DNA of 60,093 nucleotides from Spirulina subsalsa FACHB-351 (lineage in GTDB: Bacteria; Cyanobacteriota; Cyanobacteriia; Cyanobacteriales; Spirulinaceae). Position 1 is the first letter of the stretch. Each line of letters opens with the position of its first letter. The notes beneath the pieces are model-generated. The model saw only the letters and a program-made list of their open reading frames with translations. It ran no database searches and was not told where the DNA came from. Shown piece by piece: positions 54,540 to 60,093 of this stretch. The position numbers were made by a program, and so were the translations under genes. Where the stretch lies: positions 1 through 60,093 of the forward strand of contig NZ_JAIHOM010000014.1 in NCBI RefSeq assembly GCF_026130165.1. The letters are read 5' to 3'.

Positions 54540-54740
54540 GGAGAGGGGGAGTCGGGTGTCGGGAGTTGAGGGTAATGTCATTGACTCACTCTAGTCAGAA
54601 ACCGGGTTGCGTTCAATGTCTAGTTTTCTCGATACACCCTAGCAAAAACCCGGTTTCTCATCTCGGGAGTCGGGAGTCAGGAGTCGGAAATAATTGTCAA
54701 TTGTCAATTATCAATTATCAATTCCCTACTCCCCCGCTCC
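54540..54740. repeat. Repeat cluster with a 62-bp inverted-repeat element
   Basis: AGAAACCGGGTT at 54597-54608 and AACCCGGTTTCT at 54647-54658 are perfect 12-bp inverted repeats around a 38-bp spacer. GGGAGTCGGGAGTC units and the heptamer repeat (54690-54722) follow. No gene lies between 54444 and 54807. Confidence 0.85.
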
Positions 54741-54807
54741 CCCTCCCCTCACGGCATAATAAGACTATCTTAAGTCCGTTATCTTGCCCGTCAAAGGAGA
54801 GACTTTT

Positions 54808-55362
54808 GTGGTGTTTCGTTATTTTCTCGCCTTGTTACCCCCTGTGGAAGTGCAACAACAGGCCAATGAGTTAAAAGAATATTTTGCCCGGGTGTATGAC
54901 AGCCGAAAAGCATTTAATGCACCGCCTCATATTACCCTGTACCCGCCCTTTTTGTGGTCAGAGACTCGCTTGGCAGAATTAACTCAGATTCTGGAGCAGT
55001 TTGCCCTCAATCAAAAGCCAATCCCAATTGTTCTTGATGGTTTTGGGGCATTTAAGCCTCGGGTGATTTTTTTGCGTCCCCGGAAAACGCCGGAATTAAT
55101 GGAGATTGAACAAACATTAGGGGCTGTTTTGATGCAGGAATTAGGGTTAGTTACTCCACAAAAAAACCGTTTTTTTAATCCTCATCTGACCTTAGCCTTT
55201 CGAGATTTAACGCGGGATAATTTCAAGGCGGCTTGGTCAGAATTTGAAACGCGAGAATTTCACGCAGAGTTCACCGTAAATCAGTTAACGCTGTTACGGC
55301 ATCAAGGACACCATTGGCAAATTGAGCGAGAATTTGCCCTCAACACCGTTACTGGGAGATGA
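54808..55362 (+). CDS. 2'-5' RNA ligase family (2H phosphodiesterase)
   Basis: The protein (184 residues) has the two HxTL motifs of the 2H superfamily, PPHITLYPPF and NPHLTLAFRD, spaced about 100 residues apart. Such enzymes open 2',3'-cyclic phosphates in RNA or tRNA fragments. The GTG at 54808 lies 6 nt after AAAGGAGAG; the longer frame to 54784 includes the ribosome site itself and is rejected. Confidence 0.85.
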   Translation: MVFRYFLALLPPVEVQQQANELKEYFARVYDSRKAFNAPPHITLYPPFLWSETRLAELTQILEQFALNQKPIPIVLDGFGAFKPRVIFLRPRKTPELMEIEQTLGAVLMQELGLVTPQKNRFFNPHLTLAFRDLTRDNFKAAWSEFETREFHAEFTVNQLTLLRHQGHHWQIEREFALNTVTGR

Positions 55363-55372
55363 TAAAAGACCC

Positions 55373-55495
55373 AAAGACCCCACTTAATATGTGAAAATTG
55401 GAGGAAGAGGCTGTTTCACCACCCCATACACAGAGAAAAGGCCTGATGGACAAATCCACAGACCTAATCTTTATTGATCTTCTCTGGGGTCTTTT
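55373..55495. repeat. Long-spaced inverted repeat between convergent genes
   Basis: AAAGACCCCA at 55373-55382 is the exact reverse complement of TGGGGTCTTT at 55485-55494. With a 102-nt loop it is not a classic terminator, although each arm sits close to one of the two converging stop codons. Confidence 0.55.
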
Positions 55496-55510
55496 CTCAA
55501 CCCTCAGCTT

Positions 55511-56242
55511 CTAGCGAGGTTGACGAGATTGGATGTATTGAATCGCCGACTGAGAAGGCACCAAAACGATTTGATTTAACCCAGCATTGTTGCTCGTTTC
55601 CATCGCTTGAATCACACCTTCTAAAGGCACAGCTTGAATAGACACCGTAGAAGCAAGACTAGGTTCTTGTTCTTTAAAGCGCTCAATCATTTGTTGCAAC
55701 TGTTGCTTATCAAAGAAGAACGGAATCACCTGTTCATCCCCTTGTTGCAATGTTAAATAACCCTGTTCCGGGCCACCCCGTGCCACAAATAAGGGAGTTC
55801 CTTGGAAATCTTGACTCAGTTGGCGAGCTTGTTGTACCTGTTGCTCAGTGGGAACATAGGTAAAGCCAAAATTGGCTTGAGTATTTTGGCTTGCTTGACG
55901 ATCTAACTGGTAAATCTCAGCCAACGACACCACAACCACCTGTACTTGATTTCCTAAAGCAGGATTATCGCGTTTGAGGTTTTGTACAAAACGTTCTGCA
56001 TCTTGGGGGCTAATGAACACACCCGCCACACTCCCCGCACTGGGGTTATCTGCATCAACTTGAGCCACTAACGGTTTCCCTTCGCGGTCTGCAATAGTAA
56101 AGACAGGGACATTTTGTAAGCGTTCCACAATTTCTTGTTCCGTTAAAGCTAACACTTCAAGCGCTCCACCCAATACAGTTCCTGCCATTGCAGCACCAGC
56201 AATTCCCAACATAGCAAACCGACGTAAAAGTGACTTCATCAT
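55511..56242 (-). CDS. Tic22-like protein
   Basis: The 243-residue protein has an N-terminal signal segment (FAMLGIAGAAMAGTVLGGAL) and the Tic22 pattern NVPVFTIADREGKPLVAQ, AGVFISPQDAERFVQNLKR and GTPLFVARGGPEQGYLTLQ. Cyanobacterial Tic22 is periplasmic or thylakoid-lumenal and has been linked to outer-membrane biogenesis. Length is normal. AGGTAGGTTATG provides the ribosome site. Confidence 0.9.
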   Translation of the reverse strand: MMKSLLRRFAMLGIAGAAMAGTVLGGALEVLALTEQEIVERLQNVPVFTIADREGKPLVAQVDADNPSAGSVAGVFISPQDAERFVQNLKRDNPALGNQVQVVVVSLAEIYQLDRQASQNTQANFGFTYVPTEQQVQQARQLSQDFQGTPLFVARGGPEQGYLTLQQGDEQVIPFFFDKQQLQQMIERFKEQEPSLASTVSIQAVPLEGVIQAMETSNNAGLNQIVLVPSQSAIQYIQSRQPR

Positions 56243-56846
56243 AACCTACCTCAAAATACATTGTCCTAAATATTAAACGGCATCCTCACGGCAGAACGCC
56301 TCACAAAGACAACCGCAGCAAACTGGGATAATTTTGGACTCCACTCTAGGAAACCCTCGTTTTAGGGCAAATCTAAAAGCGAGATTGTTTAGACTCACAA
56401 CCCAAGGGAGTGGAATTTGTCTCCAAAATACCTTATTTGTTTGTCCTTTGTGTATCCTTTGACCCTCATCCCCCCGATAGAGTTCCGGGAATCCATCAGC
56501 ATTTCTGCTGAACTTTCCCGCCTTGTGACACACTCCCGACAGAAACCGCCTAGGCGGTAGGGTGCGGGGCTTCCTCTGGGCTGCCCCAGACTTGCGTTTT
56601 ATCCTAACAAATTTAAGGGGGGTTTTGGAAAAGCACTCAACCCCAGTGCTGTGATATCCACATTGATGCAGTAATGAAGCTCACCCTACCTGCCTGGGGC
56701 GAGGTAGGGGAATGCGTCGCTATTTTGGCCAATTTCGGACACAACTGCATTTTCCCTATTACCTAGGGCTTGCTGAATAACTCGGGGAGTCGGGAGTCGG
56801 GAATGAGGAGAAAAGGCTTAACTTGTCAAGATTGAGGGTCGCCTTG
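56243..56846. other. Intergenic region with IS-like ends
   Basis: A perfect palindrome ACCGCCTAGGCGGT (56545-56558) is followed on the minus strand by TGTCGGGAGTGTGTCAC, similar in form to IS200/IS605 ends. An open frame on the minus strand (56273-56533, ending CCGCLCEAFCREDAV) has no recognised homology and may be chance. GGGCTTGCTGAATAA at 56766-56780 is a solo left end of the 111-bp MITE family. Confidence 0.5.
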
Positions 56847-59261
56847 TCATATCAAATAGGCAATGGTTACACCGGAACCCCCTTCATTTTGGGGGGCGAG
56901 TTCAAAGCGCTCTACTTGGGGATGGCGAGTGAGCCACTCATGGACTCCTTCCCGTAATTTCCCGGTTCCTTTGCCGTGAATAACCCATAAAATGCCGCTT
57001 TGAGTCGCCTTATTAATGGCCTGTTCTAAATCGGATTCGACTTGATGAACTCGTTTCCCGCGAATATCTAGGGTATTGCTAGAGGTGCGAATGGCGACGG
57101 GGGGTTTCGCTGGGGGCGTAATCGAAACCGTGGGGGTTTTGCGGGGTTCTTTGGGGGGGAGTTCTACTTTTTTCCCATCGAGGGACTCAATATCGGTGAT
57201 GGGGATGGTCATTTTCATTAAACCAAAGCGCACGGATAGTTCCTCTTGATTGTCGCTGAGGCTCAAGACTTCGGCGGTTTGCCCTAAACGAGGGACTCGC
57301 ACCCGTTCGCCAATTTTGGGTAGGTAGCTGGGTTTCTTTTTGGCCCGAGGGGCGGGTAAATGACGCTGGGCGACGTGCTGGAGGGCTTGGGTGGCTTTTT
57401 GGGCGTTTTGTCCGGTTTTGGGCTGTTGTTGCAGTTCTCGGATGACTTGGGCGATTTCGGCTTTGGCTTGGGCGATCGCAGTTTGAACGGCCTGTTCCTG
57501 AGATTGTTTTAGGGCTTGTTCCCGTTCCTGTAAGGATTGGGCGCGTTGGGATACTTCCTGATAAAATCGTTCGGCTTCGGCTAATAATTGGGCGGCGGCA
57601 TCGGCTTTATCTTCCTGTCGTTTCCGTTGGGCTTCTAACCCGGCAATCACTTCATTTACGTCTTGGGAGAGGCCTCCTACACGCTCTTGGGCAAGGCTTA
57701 AAATGGCTGGAGGTAATCCTAGACGTTGGGCAATGGAGAGGGCGTTAGAGCGGCCGGGGATGCCCCACAGGAGGCGATAGGTGGGGGATAAACTGGCTTC
57801 GTCGAACTCAACGGAGGCATTTTCAAAACGCTCGTCTTGGTATTTGAGGGCTTTGAGTTCTCCGTAGTGGGTGGTGGCGATGGTGAGATGGACGTGAGCG
57901 GCGAGGTATTGTAACAGTGCGATCGCCAAGGCACTCCCTTCTGCCGGATCGGTTCCGGCTCCGACTTCATCTAAGAGGATTAAATCAGGGGTAATGGTTG
58001 CTTCTGGGGTTTGAATCGCGTCTAAAATCCGACTAATCCGGCGAATATGACCGGAAAAGGTGGACAAACTCTGCTCTAAGGATTGTTCGTCCCCAATATC
58101 GGCTAAAATATGCTCAAACCAAGGTAATTCGACAGGTTCACGGGCGGGGAGAAATAAGCCAACTTTAGCCATCAGTGCCGCGAGTCCAATGGTTTTGAGC
58201 GTGACGGTTTTTCCCCCGGTGTTGGGGCCGGTAATGGCCACGACTCGCGTTTTGGGATTCACTTGCACATCAATGGGAATCACGGCGCTCCCCTGTTCGT
58301 GTTTGTGTTGCCACACCAGCAGGGGATGGCGCAGTTGTCGCAGGGTGATCCCTTCCCCTGACTCAATGAAGCGGGGAGGATTGCCTTCTAACCAGAGACT
58401 ATAGCGGGCTTTGGCGGTGGCGAGATCCAGTTTGGTGGCGGTGGCGAGTAAATGTTCTAAGTCGGCCTGCACTTCGGCCACGTTTAAGGTTAAGGCTTGT
58501 AAGATGGCTTCTTGTTCCCGTTGTTCTTGCCGTTGCAGTTGGCGCAGTTTGTTCCCCGTTTCCACAATGGCGTAGGGTTCAATGTAGAAGGTGACTCCGG
58601 TGCTAGAGGTATCATGAACAATGCCCGGAATGGTGTCTTTATGAGAGGCTTTGACGGCTAAGACGAAGCGATCGCCCCGTTGGGTAATCACCATCTGTTG
58701 TAAGCTGGTGGTCTGCCGTTGGATGATTTTGTTCAGGCTGTGATAAATGCGATCGCGCACGGTCTTTAACTGTTGCCGTAGGTCTGCTAATTTAGCACTG
58801 GCGCGATCCGCCACCTCCCCCCGCTCATCAATACAGTGGTGGATGTGCTGTTCTAATTCTGGATAGGTGCGAATTTCCGACACGAGACTCTGTAGGGTGG
58901 GGACTTCCTCCTGTTCATCCAGCATCCGCCGCAAACGCCGCATTCCGGCTAAAGTAGTGGCAATATCGAGTAATGCTTTACCGCTTAAAATCCCTTGCCG
59001 TTCCGCTCGTTCTAAGGAGTCCCCAATATCCTGAATCCCTTCAAAGGATAACCCCGTGGTGGTGCGACTTTCCAACAGATAGGCCTCTTTGGTCTGTTCC
59101 AAGAGTGCCACAGTCTCGGCCCGATTGGAGGGCAACTGTAAATGACGAGCGGCGATCGCACCTAATTTTGTAGCCGCAAACGTCGCCAAATGTTGGCATA
59201 AACGCGACCATTCCAACAGTTCTAAGGTTTCCGCCTGAATCAATGTCTTACCCTTAAGCAA
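56847..59261 (-). CDS. mutS2: Endonuclease MutS2
   Basis: The 804 residues carry the MutS core and clamp, an ABC-type ATPase with Walker A ITGPNTGGKTVTLK, Walker B DLILLDEVGAGTDPAEG and the STFSGHIRRI region, a coiled-coil linker (RKRQEDKADAAAQLLAEAER) and a C-terminal Smr nuclease domain (LDIRGKRVHQVESDLE, VIHGKGTGKLREGV). MutS2 suppresses homologous recombination and rescues collided ribosomes in Bacillus; it is not a mismatch-repair protein. Length and domain order are normal. Confidence 0.96.
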   Translation of the reverse strand: MLKGKTLIQAETLELLEWSRLCQHLATFAATKLGAIAARHLQLPSNRAETVALLEQTKEAYLLESRTTTGLSFEGIQDIGDSLERAERQGILSGKALLDIATTLAGMRRLRRMLDEQEEVPTLQSLVSEIRTYPELEQHIHHCIDERGEVADRASAKLADLRQQLKTVRDRIYHSLNKIIQRQTTSLQQMVITQRGDRFVLAVKASHKDTIPGIVHDTSSTGVTFYIEPYAIVETGNKLRQLQRQEQREQEAILQALTLNVAEVQADLEHLLATATKLDLATAKARYSLWLEGNPPRFIESGEGITLRQLRHPLLVWQHKHEQGSAVIPIDVQVNPKTRVVAITGPNTGGKTVTLKTIGLAALMAKVGLFLPAREPVELPWFEHILADIGDEQSLEQSLSTFSGHIRRISRILDAIQTPEATITPDLILLDEVGAGTDPAEGSALAIALLQYLAAHVHLTIATTHYGELKALKYQDERFENASVEFDEASLSPTYRLLWGIPGRSNALSIAQRLGLPPAILSLAQERVGGLSQDVNEVIAGLEAQRKRQEDKADAAAQLLAEAERFYQEVSQRAQSLQEREQALKQSQEQAVQTAIAQAKAEIAQVIRELQQQPKTGQNAQKATQALQHVAQRHLPAPRAKKKPSYLPKIGERVRVPRLGQTAEVLSLSDNQEELSVRFGLMKMTIPITDIESLDGKKVELPPKEPRKTPTVSITPPAKPPVAIRTSSNTLDIRGKRVHQVESDLEQAINKATQSGILWVIHGKGTGKLREGVHEWLTRHPQVERFELAPQNEGGSGVTIAYLI

Positions 59262-59499
59262 TTTACCAACAAACCCCCATTATAATCGATTGTCTTTGGG
59301 CTTCAGAGTTATCGAAAGTTCATCAGTACCGTCGAAGTCGGGGAGTTGGGTATGGTCAGGAAGGCGAGTAAGACCGAGGGGGGAAGATTTGGCGATGGTC
59401 ATAGTAAATGGGTTCTTATCGCAGGGGATAGCTAAGATTTTGACTACTCCCACCGTTAAGCTCCTCTCGTCTTCTCCACAATTAGAACAGTTTTGGCTA
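59262..59499. other. Spacer between mutS2 and the broken tnpB element
   Basis: No gene or RNA is recognised; it contains the mutS2 promoter region. Confidence 0.4.
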
Positions 59500-59530
59500 T
59501 TGACACTCCACTGCCTAAAGGCGAGTGGAT
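59500..59530 (-). repeat. Right end of an IS200/IS605 element
   Basis: On the minus strand CCACTCGCC-TTTA-GGCAGTGG is a hairpin with a TTTA loop, followed by AGTGTCAA. The layout equals the ends at 184-219 and 28061-28088. Confidence 0.78.
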
Positions 59531-59537
59531 TCTTTCC

Positions 59538-60093
59538 TCATAGACTCTTGTCTAGCCAATCAGAAATTGACCCCGACAGAACGTCTCCGAAAGCATTTTG
59601 AATCACGGGCTGTCCGACCGCGATTAATCCACGATTTCTTATAACTTGACTGGCCGCCACATCCCTATTGGTTTTATATCCACAATTAGGACAATTATGA
59701 ACCCTATTTGATAGATTCTTTTTCCCTGTATGTGTATTACAATTCGGACACATTTGGCTACTATAGTCTTTATCTACCTTGAGAAATTAGACCCCTTTTT
59801 CTTGTTTTTTAACCTTCTTTGCAGCGATTTAAGCTGGCCATGAAGTTGATTAAAAAACCGAGGTCTTTTGACTAATTCCCCGTCTGAAGTCGCTAGGTAT
59901 GAATCCAGTCCAATATCTACCCCTAGAGGATGTCCATGGATCGGGCTTGCAGGAATATTGACCGCTAACTGATAAATTAGCTGCACAAAATACCCTGATG
60001 CCCGTTTAACCACTCTGATTTGTTTCAAGAGAAACCCATCAGGAACAGGTCTAGACATTCTCATTTTTACTTCCCCAATTTTGGGAAGTTTCA
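59538..60093 (-). pseudogene. tnpB: Broken tnpB (internal deletion and frameshift; continues past the window)
   Basis: The upstream part reads KLPKIGEVKMRMSRPVP and LGVDIGLDSYLATSDG (RuvC-I) to LQRRLKNKKKGSN, then a stop. In another frame FLKVDKDYSSQMCPNC leads into the zinc ribbon and CGYKTNRDVAASQV (RuvC-III). The region between, which normally holds about 80 residues including the RuvC-II glutamate, is missing. The 5' end lies outside the window. Confidence 0.88.

Noticed and set aside
56273-56533. 86-codon Cys-rich frame upstream of Tic22
   Set aside because: Start lies in an IS-like end, no recognised homology, and Cys residues cluster only at the very end; kept as intergenic.

Overview
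The window is chromosomal DNA of a cyanobacterium. It carries a photosystem II D2 gene (psbD), the Δ12 fatty-acid desaturase DesA, an SLH-domain porin, a Tic22-like protein, Ycf35 and UPF0367 proteins, a phytochrome kinase, two group 2 sigma factors, and very many copies of the HIP1 octamer GCGATCGC. The moderate GC content, heptameric intergenic repeats and abundant IS200/IS605 debris suit a filamentous (Oscillatoria-type) genome, but the genus cannot be fixed from the sequence alone.

Layout. 1-5.2 kb: the tail of a TnpB transposase, an EI24/CysZ-like membrane protein, a biuret-hydrolase-like amidohydrolase overlapping a two-domain ABC ATPase, and a SigC-like sigma factor. 5.2-9.1 kb: carA, a STAS protein that seems to start with ATT, Mini-RNase III, the 23S rRNA methyltransferase RlmB and a DUF1816 protein. 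9.1-13.7 kb: an alpha/beta hydrolase, an AT-rich polysaccharide pyruvyl transferase flanked on its far side by a relic of that same hydrolase, a vWA protein, a DnaJ protein, a decayed IS element and an Rrf2 regulator. 13.8-26.4 kb: SLH porin, pterin dehydratase, monocistronic psbD, UPF0367, an EcfA-type ATPase, a NYN nuclease, tRNA-Glu, an ABC-2 exporter, desA and purK. 26.4-30.6 kb: an IS605-type element with intact tnpB and truncated tnpA, then M23 peptidase, coaX and rpsN. 30.9-41.3 kb: phytochrome kinase, a structured RNA candidate, a second sigma factor, a cation-efflux protein, prmA, serA, a dtd-xseB operon, a thioredoxin/PIN pseudogene and mazEF. 41.3-60 kb: WD40 protein, ffh, pentapeptide proteins, a phosphoglucomutase overlapping a BtaA-like gene, a DevC-like permease, a run of small cyanobacterial genes, a TVP38 protein, a 2H phosphodiesterase, Tic22, mutS2 and a broken tnpB.

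Most genes are housekeeping: translation and RNA processing (RlmB, Mini-III, Dtd, PrmA, RpsN, Ffh), nucleotide and cofactor synthesis (CarA, PurK, CoaX), photosynthesis and membranes (PsbD, DesA, Tic22). The unusual part is the space between them. I find at least two kinds of IS200/IS605 ends, internally deleted derivatives ranging from about 420 bp to 56 bp, a separate 111-bp inverted-repeat MITE with a 6-bp target duplication, and repeated cases where an IS end abuts or supplies the stop codon of the neighbouring gene.

No clearly new multi-gene defence system is visible. The strongest leads are the ATT-initiated STAS gene, a TnpB with an atypical catalytic layout and no zinc ribbon, the graded deletion series of IS-derived MITEs, a structured RNA between the phytochrome and the sigma factor, and a 23-codon ORF with a perfect Shine-Dalgarno sequence downstream of psbD. 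All family assignments are from reading the translated sequence; no database search was run.
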